Assembly: GCA_031254175.1 (NCBI GenBank)
Contig: JAIRUY010000195.1
Coordinates: forward strand, 1-5,174
Direction: 5' to 3'
DNA: 5,174 nucleotides
DNA from: Treponema sp.
GTDB taxonomy: Bacteria; Spirochaetota; Spirochaetia; Treponematales; Breznakiellaceae
Made by a program: the position numbers and the translations under genes. Shown in pieces: positions 1 to 5,174 of the stretch (the stretch's first letter is position 1; every line of letters begins with the position of its first letter). The notes below the pieces were generated by a model. That model did not search any database. It saw only the letters and a list, made by a program, of their open reading frames with translations, and was not told the origin of the DNA.

Positions 1-668
1 TCAAAAACCGCTTTTCCGGAAGGCAGACATTCAAACTTTACCGATCCTCTTTTATGGCTTCCGATTTCTGATAACTCTGCCTGAATTTTTTCTTTATTCA
101 GAGGTATAATCTGACGTTCTACCGGCAGAATTTTTATAGCATTAAACATATGAGTATAAACAATATGGATTTCGTCAAACACTTCCCATAAATACTGAGA
201 AATAATATAGTCTGCAATTTCACCTGCATGTTCCACAGTAGGTGTTTTCGAATGGAAAGAAAAATTTTCCAAAATGATATAAGGTGTATGGAGAAAATAA
301 CGATAACCGATAGCACCGACAAGTATCAGTACAGGATTTTGCACCCTTGAACAAAGCTCGATTGTCTGTTTAAAAACATTTGCATTATAACTTCCGGCAA
401 GTCCTTTGTCGCTGGTTATTGTTATTATTGCCGTTCGCCTTGAATCCGAAAGATTTTTATTACGGAAAAAAATACTGTCAATTTTATTTGTGCCGGAAAT
501 AATATCAAACATTACTTTTTGAATTCTTTTATAATAAGGCTCAGTATCAAGAAGCATCCTGCGGCCTTTGCGCAGTTTTGCGGTAGAGATAAGATTCATC
601 GCCTTTGTTACCTGCAGCGTCTGCTCGATTGCCCTTATCCGCAGACGCACATCCCTCAAACTGACCAT
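1..668 (-). CDS. atpG: F-type ATP synthase gamma subunit, 3' part missing (runs off window at position 1)
   Basis: This gene encodes the central rotor shaft of F1, which turns inside the alpha3-beta3 head and couples proton flow through the c-ring to ATP formation. I translated 222 codons without a stop from the ATG at 668-666. The N-terminal helix carries the family pattern (TKAMNLISTAKLRK, residues 21-34). The Rossmann-like middle contains TSDKGLAGSYNAN (85-97), matching the usual SDRGLCGGxN signature. The family is normally about 285-300 residues, so roughly the last 65-75 residues, including the C-terminal helix that enters the head, lie outside the window. The start overlaps the atpA stop by one base (TAATG), which suggests translational coupling. 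An AAAGGA sequence lies 11 nt upstream of the ATG, slightly far for a ribosome binding site. The identity is secure from sequence and gene order. Confidence 0.95.
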   Translation of the reverse strand, partial: MVSLRDVRLRIRAIEQTLQVTKAMNLISTAKLRKGRRMLLDTEPYYKRIQKVMFDIISGTNKIDSIFFRNKNLSDSRRTAIITITSDKGLAGSYNANVFKQTIELCSRVQNPVLILVGAIGYRYFLHTPYIILENFSFHSKTPTVEHAGEIADYIISQYLWEVFDEIHIVYTHMFNAIKILPVERQIIPLNKEKIQAELSEIGSHKRGSVKFECLPSGKAVF

Positions 669-2188
669 TACTTTGTCTGTCCTTTGTACGTATCAAACAA
701 ATGCCAGGATTCTATTGTGTTTTTTAATTCACTTTCCTGTTCTGCCGAAACAACACCTGTTTCTGAAATGCTTTTTAACAGATCCGTTTTCTCAATTTTC
801 AGATATGACAAATATTCCTTAATAAATGAAGAAATTTCATCAACTTGAACATTCAGCAGATATCCATTTACCGCGAGAAAAAGAATTGCAACCTGTTCTT
901 CAAGCGTGTAAGGTGAAAACGGCAGCTGCTTAAGTACTTCCATTAACCGTGCGCCTTGAGCAAGTTTATCCTGAGTGGCTTTATCCAAATCACTGCCAAA
1001 CTGCGCAAAGGCCGCCATTTCACGGTACTGCGCCAGATCCAGCCTGATGCGTCCGGAAATTTTCCGTATTGCCTTTGATTGAGCAGAGCCTCCGACCCGG
1101 CTTACGGAAAGACCGACATCAACCGCCGGGCGGAAACCGGAATTAAACAATTCTGAATCCAAAAATATTTGCCCGTCTGTAATAGAAATAACATTGGTAG
1201 GAATATATGAAGATATATCTCCCGCTTGTGTCTCAACAATCGGCAGCGCGGTGATGGAGCCGCCGCCTTTTGCATCCGAAAGTTTTGCCGCCCGTTCCAG
1301 CAGCCTTGAATGCAGATAAAATACATCACCCGGAAACGCTTCACGTCCGGGCGGACGGCGCAGAAGCAAAGAAATTGCCCGGTATGCTACCGCATGTTTG
1401 GAAAGATCGTCGTAAACAACAAGGACATCTTTGCCCTGATACATAAAATGCTCCGCCATTGCGACCGCCGAATAAGGCGCCATATACTGAAGCGCCGCCG
1501 AATCTGAAGCCGAAGCAAGCACAACAAACGTGTAGTCCATTGCGCCATGTTTTTCAAGATTTTTTATTATCGCCGCTACAGAAGAAATTTTTTGCCCGAT
1601 TGCGCAATACACACAAATAACATTCTTCCCTTTTTGGTTTATTATCGTGTCAATGGCGATTGTTGTTTTTCCGGTTTGCCGGTCGCCGATAATCAATTCA
1701 CGCTGTCCCCGCCCGATTGGGATCATCGCATCCAGAGAAATACATCCTGTTTGAAGCGGAGTATTCACGCTGCCTCGATCTATAACAGACGCCGCGGGCG
1801 CTTCCATCGGCATCCAGCTTTCGGCGGTTACAGGCCCTCTGCCGTCTACAGGTTCGCCAAGCGGATTTACAACTCTTCCAAACAGAGCATCCCCGGAAGG
1901 AACAGAAACAACCCTGCCGGTTCCTTTCACTTCCTCGCCGTCTTTAACAAGAGATTCTCCGGTAATAATTACGCAGCCTGCGATTTCTTCTTCCAGATTT
2001 AAAACCATTCCGGACGCGCCTGAAGCAAATTCAACAAGTTCGCCGTAAATTGCGTTGTTTAAACCATGAACAGCAGCGACAGAATCACCTACCTGAACAA
2101 CAAAACCAGAATTGCCCGATGAAGCTTTACCTGTCCATTGTTCGATCTGTTTTTGTAAAACTGCGGCAAGATCGTCATAATTAGCCAT
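668..2188 (-). CDS. atpA: F-type ATP synthase alpha subunit
   Basis: This is the non-catalytic nucleotide-binding subunit of the F1 head, alternating with beta and acting at the cytoplasmic face of the membrane. The 506 residues match the usual length (about 500-513). Visible landmarks are the N-terminal beta-barrel (about 25-95), the Walker A loop GDRQTGKT (168-175), the Walker B strand VVYDD with D260/D261 followed by LSKHAVAYR, and LLLRRPPGREAFPGDVFYL (274-292). The ITALPIVETQAGD segment (312-324) follows, and the arginine finger sits in SVSRVGGSAQ (R364). The loop before SITALP is short (LSDAKGGG), unlike the longer loop of E. coli and like that of Bacillus-type enzymes. The ATG at 2188 overlaps the end of atpH by 8 nt and has a GGGAG ribosome binding site (2199-2195) 6 nt upstream. 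No catalytic residue appears lost. Confidence 0.98.
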   Translation of the reverse strand: MANYDDLAAVLQKQIEQWTGKASSGNSGFVVQVGDSVAAVHGLNNAIYGELVEFASGASGMVLNLEEEIAGCVIITGESLVKDGEEVKGTGRVVSVPSGDALFGRVVNPLGEPVDGRGPVTAESWMPMEAPAASVIDRGSVNTPLQTGCISLDAMIPIGRGQRELIIGDRQTGKTTIAIDTIINQKGKNVICVYCAIGQKISSVAAIIKNLEKHGAMDYTFVVLASASDSAALQYMAPYSAVAMAEHFMYQGKDVLVVYDDLSKHAVAYRAISLLLRRPPGREAFPGDVFYLHSRLLERAAKLSDAKGGGSITALPIVETQAGDISSYIPTNVISITDGQIFLDSELFNSGFRPAVDVGLSVSRVGGSAQSKAIRKISGRIRLDLAQYREMAAFAQFGSDLDKATQDKLAQGARLMEVLKQLPFSPYTLEEQVAILFLAVNGYLLNVQVDEISSFIKEYLSYLKIEKTDLLKSISETGVVSAEQESELKNTIESWHLFDTYKGQTK

Positions 2189-2735
2189 AACTTTCTCCCA
2201 GCAAATCTTTCTTTAGTTTTTCCAATTGCCCCTTAAGGCTTGCATCAATAAAAAAACTCCCCATTCTCAGCAAAAACCCGCCAAGCAGTTCCGGCCGAAC
2301 TTGAGTTTTTACTTTTACATCCGCGGCGCCTGAGTTTTCTTTAATCATCTGCGCCAGTTCTTTTTCTAAATTACAGGATTGACTGTTCTCTGCAGACGCA
2401 GTTTCGACAGTAACAGCAAAGATTCCTTTTTGTTCATCAAGCTTTTGTTCGATTTTTTGCAGAAGCAAACCTATGTATCTTAAACAATTTTTTTCTGTCA
2501 GAAGACAAATGAAATGTATCGTTATATCCATTGTGTCCTCTTCGGCTGCGACAGTGTACTCTCTCAGTATTTTTTCAAGTTTTAAAGCCGCGCTGCGCCC
2601 AAACAAAACTCCGCTGACAGGCATAACCGGAACAGCAAGCGTCTTAAGACACAGAAATGCAGCTTCTGCCGCATCTCCGGACGCAGCAAGAAACGCCTCT
2701 GCCCAGCGGTTTACGTTGAAAGCTCTGCGATACAC
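2181..2735 (-). CDS. atpH: F-type ATP synthase delta subunit (OSCP homologue), GTG start
   Basis: Delta caps the F1 head and ties it to the b-subunit stalk, so the head does not spin with the rotor. The protein is 184 residues, close to the usual 175-185. The N-terminal helical domain begins with RWAEAFLAAS (10-19). The C-terminal part carries the family signature VRPELLGGFLLRMGS followed by FFIDASLKGQLEKLKKDLL (147-179). The middle (about 35-140) is poorly conserved, as is usual for this subunit. The start is GTG at 2735-2733, overlapping the atpF TAG stop by one base (TAGTG). An AAAGGA ribosome binding site lies 8 nt upstream, and no ATG is available near the family's N-terminus. The C-terminal residues overlap the start of atpA. 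Identity follows from the signature and from its position between b and alpha. Confidence 0.93.
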   Translation of the reverse strand: MYRRAFNVNRWAEAFLAASGDAAEAAFLCLKTLAVPVMPVSGVLFGRSAALKLEKILREYTVAAEEDTMDITIHFICLLTEKNCLRYIGLLLQKIEQKLDEQKGIFAVTVETASAENSQSCNLEKELAQMIKENSGAADVKVKTQVRPELLGGFLLRMGSFFIDASLKGQLEKLKKDLLGESYG

Positions 2736-3241
2736 TAATTATTTCCTTTATGCATTAAATTTTGACGCGAAAGTTCTTCAAGCAGCATATTTGCATACCG
2801 GCGGTTATCTTCTGCAGAAAATTCTCTTGAGACAAGTTTGGAGGAAGCCGCCATCACAAGAGCAGCCGCTTCGAGTCTGAACTTTGTCAAAGCCGCCTGA
2901 CGTTCCATTTCAATTTGTTTTCGCGCAGCGGTAATAATATTTTCTGCCTCGCCCTTTCCTTCGGAAACAATCAATTCAGACTGGCGAGCAGCATTGTCAC
3001 GAGCTGCTTTTAGTATAGCGTGCGCTTGGGCTTCCGCGTTTTTTAGCTTGTCTTCGTATTCAGCAAGTATTTTCCGCGCCAGAGCCTTGTCTTTTTCTGC
3101 CCTGTCAATCGAATCCTGCACTGTCTTTGCGCGTTCAGCCATAAATTTTGTAACAGGCTTAAACAATATCGCGCGCAGAATAAAAAACAGAATCGTAATA
3201 TTTATTATAGTAATAATAAACGTGACGGAAAAATCAAGCAT
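2735..3241 (-). CDS. atpF: F-type ATP synthase b subunit
   Basis: Subunit b is the peripheral stalk: one membrane helix anchors it beside subunit a, and a long cytoplasmic helix dimerises and binds delta. The 168 residues begin with a single hydrophobic segment (about residues 5-27) that ends at FKPVTKFMAERAK, the usual exit sequence. An almost unbroken charged, alanine-rich coiled coil follows (about 35-140). The C-terminal end (AALVMAASSKLVSREFS, 126-142) is the region that normally contacts delta. The ATG at 3241 follows the atpE stop after a single base (TAATATG). No good Shine-Dalgarno sequence is visible before it, and an in-frame stop upstream rules out a longer protein, so translation probably depends on coupling to atpE. 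Only one b gene is visible, with no b' paralogue. Confidence 0.95.
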   Translation of the reverse strand: MLDFSVTFIITIINITILFFILRAILFKPVTKFMAERAKTVQDSIDRAEKDKALARKILAEYEDKLKNAEAQAHAILKAARDNAARQSELIVSEGKGEAENIITAARKQIEMERQAALTKFRLEAAALVMAASSKLVSREFSAEDNRRYANMLLEELSRQNLMHKGNN

Positions 3242-3242
3242 A

Positions 3243-3464
3243 TTAACCCGAAGTTATCAACATGATGGCAATTACAAGGCCGTAAATGGCTGTCGCCTCT
3301 GCCAAAGCAATACCGACAAAAAACATAGGTGTCATTTTTCCGGCGGCTTCCGGCTGGCGGGAAATTGCCTGCATTAATCCCGAAGTTGCAATACCAATGC
3401 CAATGCCGGCTCCCATGCCGGTAAGTACCGCAATACCAACGCCGATTGCTGTCATTGCATCCAT
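3243..3464 (-). CDS. atpE: F-type ATP synthase c subunit (proteolipid, Fo rotor ring)
   Basis: Several copies of this hairpin protein form the Fo rotor ring. The 73 residues make two membrane helices, a glycine-rich first helix (about 5-32, with GAGIGIGIA) and a second helix (about 46-71), joined by the polar loop RQPEA (36-40). The ion-binding carboxylate is E56 in ALAEATAIYGLV. The position aligned with the Na+-ligand glutamine in helix 1 of sodium-type c subunits is isoleucine (I24), and the residue after E56 is alanine where those enzymes have serine. This favours proton coupling, an inference made by eye. The ribosome binding site GAGGAGG (3476-3470), 5 nt before the ATG, is the strongest in the operon and fits the high copy number needed. 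An overlapping minus-strand frame at 3205-3468 is a shadow of this gene. Confidence 0.96.
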   Translation of the reverse strand: MDAMTAIGVGIAVLTGMGAGIGIGIATSGLMQAISRQPEAAGKMTPMFFVGIALAEATAIYGLVIAIMLITSG

Positions 3465-3469
3465 ACAAT

Positions 3470-3476
3470 CCTCCTC
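3470..3476 (-). promoter_or_regulatory. Strong ribosome binding site of atpE
   Basis: GAGGAGG lies 5 nt before the atpE ATG in the 15-nt gap after atpB. It is nearly a full anti-16S match and clearly stronger than the sites before atpB (AGGA), atpH (AAAGGA) or atpF (none evident). This agrees with the known need for many more c subunits than a or b subunits per complex. Confidence 0.85.
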
Positions 3477-3479
3477 TTT

Positions 3480-4202
3480 TTATCCTTCATGTATTTTAAC
3501 CGCCTCTGAAATATAAAGACTGGTCAGGAATACAAAAATTACAGCCTGAATGGCTCCGTCAAAAAAATCAAAGTAGAGTGAAAAGACCATAGGCAGTCCT
3601 ATTGGAAACAGCCTTTCGATCAAAGTCATCAATACAAAGGCGCCCAAAATATTTCCAAACAACCGCAGCGAAAGGGAAATAAGCCGTGTCGCATATTCCA
3701 TGATATTAAAAGGCAGCATTATCGGAACCGGATGAAAAAGATTTTTAAACCAGCCTTTAACTCCGCGGGCGGCAAAACCGCAGATCAAAACAAGCAAAAT
3801 TGAAATAACGCCAAGCGCCGCAGTTACATTAATATCCCTTGTCGGAGGTCTGATCGGAAACGGCGGCTCAAACTCATGGCCAAAAAATTTTATTTCCAGC
3901 GGTGAAAGAACAGAGATGATATTTGAAACAAGAATAAACAAAAAAAGAGTGCCCATATACGGAGCGAGATGTTTCGAAAAACGGCCGAATTGATTCTTTG
4001 AAAAATTGTTAAGAAATTCTACGGCAGTTTCAAGAATTGCCTGAGGGCCGGATGGGATTACTCTAAGCCTGCGGGTCAGAATCAGCGACCCAGCAATCAG
4101 TATGAGCATTACAATCCACGAAACAATGACAGTTTCTGTAATGGGGATTGTTTTGCCGAACAAATTGAAAGAGACTATCGTTTTAATTTCGATCGCATCC
4201 AT
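3480..4202 (-). CDS. atpB: F-type ATP synthase a subunit
   Basis: Subunit a is the Fo stator in the membrane and supplies the two half-channels that carry protons to and from the c-ring. The 240 residues fall within the normal bacterial range. Hydrophobic segments are seen at about 24-43, 80-100, 127-146, 174-198 and 207-232. The essential arginine is R180 in SLSLRLFGN (equivalent to E. coli R210). PTRDINVTAAL (120-130) and GAIQAVIFVFLTSLYI (216-231, with Q219) are also family hallmarks. The position aligned with E. coli E219 is F189, with a glutamate later at E196. The start ATG at 4202 has an AGGA ribosome binding site (4211-4208) 5 nt upstream. An ATG at 4207-4205 is out of frame. The gene follows the RsbRD-like gene by 23 nt with no terminator between. 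Confidence 0.97.
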   Translation of the reverse strand: MDAIEIKTIVSFNLFGKTIPITETVIVSWIVMLILIAGSLILTRRLRVIPSGPQAILETAVEFLNNFSKNQFGRFSKHLAPYMGTLFLFILVSNIISVLSPLEIKFFGHEFEPPFPIRPPTRDINVTAALGVISILLVLICGFAARGVKGWFKNLFHPVPIMLPFNIMEYATRLISLSLRLFGNILGAFVLMTLIERLFPIGLPMVFSLYFDFFDGAIQAVIFVFLTSLYISEAVKIHEG

Positions 4203-4225
4203 AACATTCCTGATAAAACAAAAAA

Positions 4226-4735
4226 TTATTTAAAGAAGAAGTCGTCTTTAAAATATTTTTTTAACATTTCTTCTGAAACCTTATCGTGACGGTTCATACT
4301 CTTGTAAGTTTCTTCCAGAAAACCTTTTATCACATAAAAACTGCCCAAAAGGAAAAACTCCGAAATTTTGGTAATTGCGCCCATTGACTGATACATCCTC
4401 ATCGGATTATCCGGCGCGAACTCCGTCATCATATATTCAATAACTACCTTTTGTTCCAGATTAAGCCCATAGATCACCTCAGAAACAGGAAACCCGCCCT
4501 TCATCCGCTCCTTTCCGAGCGTCACAAAAAAATCTCCGATAAGGGCGTTATTAAGCCCCCGATCCAATATTTGTGACAGCAAAGGAAAACAACATTTTCC
4601 TTTTTCAATCAGCTCTTCATCATCAAGCGATTGATAATGCTTTAAATGAGGAGCGCTGCGAATTTGCTCTTTCCATTTAACGGCAAAATCGCGGGCTCTA
4701 AGATTTAACGAATCAATTAATACTCTGTCGATCAT
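4226..4735 (-). CDS. Putative RsbRD N-terminal-domain-like protein, first gene of the atp operon
   Basis: This 169-residue soluble protein has no signal peptide or membrane segment. It is probably all-helical and resembles the N-terminal sensory domain found in RsbR/RsbRD-type proteins and some histidine kinases. The supporting features are an early ARDFAVKWKEQI helix (14-25), a mid-protein LGKERMKGGFPVSEVIYGLNL stretch (73-93), and closing helices ISEFFLLGSFYVIKGFLEETYKSM (124-147). There is no STAS, kinase or other output domain after it, only a charged tail ending DDFFFK. It stands where many atp operons carry atpI, but it is not an AtpI-like membrane protein. Its stop is 23 nt from the atpB start, so co-transcription is likely. 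The assignment rests on recalled family pattern, not on a search, and the function is unknown. A role sensing cell state for the ATP synthase is speculation. Confidence 0.6.
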   Translation of the reverse strand: MIDRVLIDSLNLRARDFAVKWKEQIRSAPHLKHYQSLDDEELIEKGKCCFPLLSQILDRGLNNALIGDFFVTLGKERMKGGFPVSEVIYGLNLEQKVVIEYMMTEFAPDNPMRMYQSMGAITKISEFFLLGSFYVIKGFLEETYKSMNRHDKVSEEMLKKYFKDDFFFK

Positions 4736-4743
4736 ATATTAAA

Positions 4744-4772
4744 ATTATACACCTGATATAAAAATCTATAAA
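4744..4772 (-). promoter_or_regulatory. Candidate sigma-70-type promoter of the atp operon
   Basis: On the minus strand, a perfect TATAAT -10 box (4749-4744) is preceded by TTTATA (4772-4767, 4 of 6 matches to TTGACA) with a 17-nt spacer. The -10 box ends only 8 nt before the ATG at 4735, so the start of transcription would fall at about 4738-4735. The mRNA would then be leaderless or nearly so. No Shine-Dalgarno sequence lies at a useful distance from that ATG, as the nearest AGGTG is 14 nt away and inside the promoter spacer. The segment is AT-rich, so a chance match is possible, but it is the only good promoter seen upstream of the operon. Confidence 0.55.
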
Positions 4773-4783
4773 GTAAAATTAAA

Positions 4784-4974
4784 GCCGTAATGTCCGCCTG
4801 TAGTAACTCTCCGACCGGCTGCGAAAGGGCTGCGAAAGGGCTGGGCAACGGCTGACGGCTGTGGCTTTTACTTACGCACGCTTTGGCGTGACATTCTCTT
4901 GATCCACACCGTATGCCGCTACCCAGCCCTTTCGCAGCCGGTCGCAAGATTTATTTCCAAGCGGACATTATGGC
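4784..4974. repeat. Foldback (MITE-like) inverted-repeat element of about 190 bp
   Basis: Almost the whole segment pairs with itself. The outer arms are 4784-4799 and 4959-4974 (14 of 16 positions match). The main arms are 4813-4845 and 4922-4943, a 22-bp perfect match once one extra 11-bp unit in the left arm is set aside. The inner arms are 4843-4864 and 4904-4924 (17 of 21 aligned positions match). The central loop contains a small hairpin, CACGC/GCGTG (4877-4881 and 4886-4890). The element is richer in GC than the AT-rich promoter segment beside it. No transposase is present and no clear target-site duplication was found, so a MITE, a BIME-like repeat or another structured dispersed repeat are all possible. 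It is not followed by a T-run on either strand, so it is not a typical intrinsic terminator. Confidence 0.75.
4819..4840. repeat. 11-bp tandem duplication inside the left foldback arm
   Basis: The unit CTGCGAAAGGG occurs twice back to back (4819-4829 and 4830-4840), then begins again as CTGGG. The matching right arm has the unit only once, so the second copy would bulge out of the hairpin. It looks like a later slippage event in an originally more symmetrical element. Confidence 0.85.
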
Positions 4975-4997
4975 TAGGCGGCGGAGGTAATTACTGT

Positions 4998-5174
4998 ATG
5001 GAGTTTTGCGGAGCAAAACTCCGAGTCTTTAACGCTATTGCTTTAAAGACACCACACCGTATACAGCCTTGCGGACTTTGCGTGGTCAGCCGGAGAGTTA
5101 TTCCTAAGCCAAGCATTTACGCTATGGTTTTGCGCAACTGCTGCGGTAAATTACTGCCTCACGCTACGGCTGTA
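4998..5174 (+). CDS. Possible hypothetical ORF in the repeat region, cut by the window edge
   Basis: From the ATG at 4998 a plus-strand frame stays open for 59 codons to the last base. The same frame has no stop from 4791 onward (128 codons). A GGAGG (4983-4987) lies 10 nt before the ATG, a somewhat long spacing. The peptide has cysteines at 4, 25, 28, 48 and 49, including a CGLC pair, but I recognise no family. The start codon and first codons coincide with a 10-bp perfect hairpin (5000-5022), and the frame lies in repeat-like DNA. It may therefore be a repeat-borne pseudo-coding frame, not a working gene. It would diverge from the atp operon. Confidence 0.25.
   Translation, partial: MEFCGAKLRVFNAIALKTPHRIQPCGLCVVSRRVIPKPSIYAMVLRNCCGKLLPHATAV
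5000..5022. repeat. Perfect 10-bp hairpin with 3-nt loop
   Basis: GGAGTTTTGC (5000-5009) pairs exactly with GCAAAACTCC (5013-5022) around a GGA loop. Neither strand continues into a T-run after the stem, so intrinsic termination is not supported. It is one of several hairpins following the foldback element. Confidence 0.8.
5025..5050. repeat. 8-bp inverted repeat with 10-nt loop
   Basis: GTCTTTAA (5025-5032) pairs with TTAAAGAC (5043-5050). It starts two bases after the 5000-5022 hairpin, giving two hairpins in tandem. The stem is AT-rich and short, so it is weak on its own; the clustering is what makes it notable. Confidence 0.5.

Larger units (their letters stand above)
4975..5174. other. 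Repeat-like tail sharing words with the foldback element
   Basis: This stretch carries CCACACCGTAT (5052-5062), a direct copy of 4904-4914 in the foldback. It also carries CGGAGAGTTA (5091-5100), an inverted copy of 4804-4813. A near-repeat occurs at 4986-4996 (GGTAATTACTG) and 5145-5156 (GGTAAATTACTG). Together with the two hairpins this suggests a composite repeat cluster that continues past the window edge. No RNA gene or confident protein gene was seen in it. Confidence 0.45.

Noticed and set aside
519..848. Plus-strand frames opposite the atpA/atpG junction
   Set aside because: Both are antisense to conserved gamma and alpha coding sequence and show no family features.
1547..2002. 151-codon plus-strand frame antisense to atpA
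   Set aside because: It is opposite a fully conserved atpA segment, has no ribosome binding site, and its composition is what an antisense shadow gives.
2473..2880. 135-codon plus-strand frame antisense to atpH and atpF
   Set aside because: It is a shadow of two confidently identified genes, with no domain or initiation signal.
3205..3468. Minus-strand 87-codon frame rich in Cys, His, Trp and Gly
   Set aside because: It is the +1 shadow of atpE; the true frame has a full c-subunit hairpin and the strong ribosome binding site.
4203..4225. Gap between the first gene and atpB, checked for a terminator or separate promoter
   Set aside because: It is only 23 nt, with no inverted repeat; it contains just the AGGA ribosome binding site of atpB.
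4732..4947. Minus-strand 71-codon frame overlapping the RsbRD-like start by an ATGA junction
   Set aside because: It lies almost wholly inside the foldback and the promoter segment, has no recognisable domain or ribosome binding site, and its coding would conflict with the likely promoter. The junction is probably coincidence.
5000..5022. Hairpin considered as an intrinsic terminator
   Set aside because: The stem is strong but neither strand has the following run of T residues.

Overview
The window is the 5' part of an F-type ATP synthase (atp) operon read on the minus strand, so transcription runs from about position 4740 down to 1. In transcription order it holds a small RsbRD-N-like gene of uncertain role (4735-4226), then atpB (subunit a), atpE (c), atpF (b), atpH (delta), atpA (alpha) and the first 222 codons of atpG (gamma), which leaves the window at position 1. 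The beta and epsilon genes (atpD, atpC) would be expected beyond the left edge. No assembly-sized gap separates any of these genes. Spacings are 23 nt (first gene to atpB), 15 nt (atpB to atpE), 1 nt (atpE to atpF), a 1-nt overlap (atpF/atpH), an 8-nt overlap (atpH/atpA) and a 1-nt overlap (atpA/atpG). This is the layout of a single translationally coupled operon.

The products would assemble into one machine. Subunits a, c and b form the membrane Fo sector, delta and b form the peripheral stalk, alpha (with the unseen beta) forms the catalytic head, and gamma is the rotor shaft. The key functional residues that can be located are intact: the subunit-a arginine, the subunit-c carboxylate, and the alpha Walker A, Walker B and arginine-finger residues. 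The c subunit lacks two side chains associated with Na+ coupling, so a proton-driven enzyme is the better guess.

The right end (4736-5174) contains no convincing complete gene. It holds a short AT-rich segment with a near-consensus sigma-70-type promoter directly upstream of the first gene, possibly giving a leaderless mRNA. Beyond that lies a GC-richer foldback element of about 190 bp (4784-4974), followed by about 200 bp with further hairpins that share short words with the foldback. A plus-strand reading frame stays open through this region and runs off the window edge. This looks like a MITE-like or other dispersed repeat cluster next to the operon promoter.

The organism cannot be fixed from the sequence. 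It is a bacterium of moderate to low GC. The alpha subunit has the short-loop form also found in Firmicutes, and the general look is Clostridia- or spirochaete-like, but this is an impression only.
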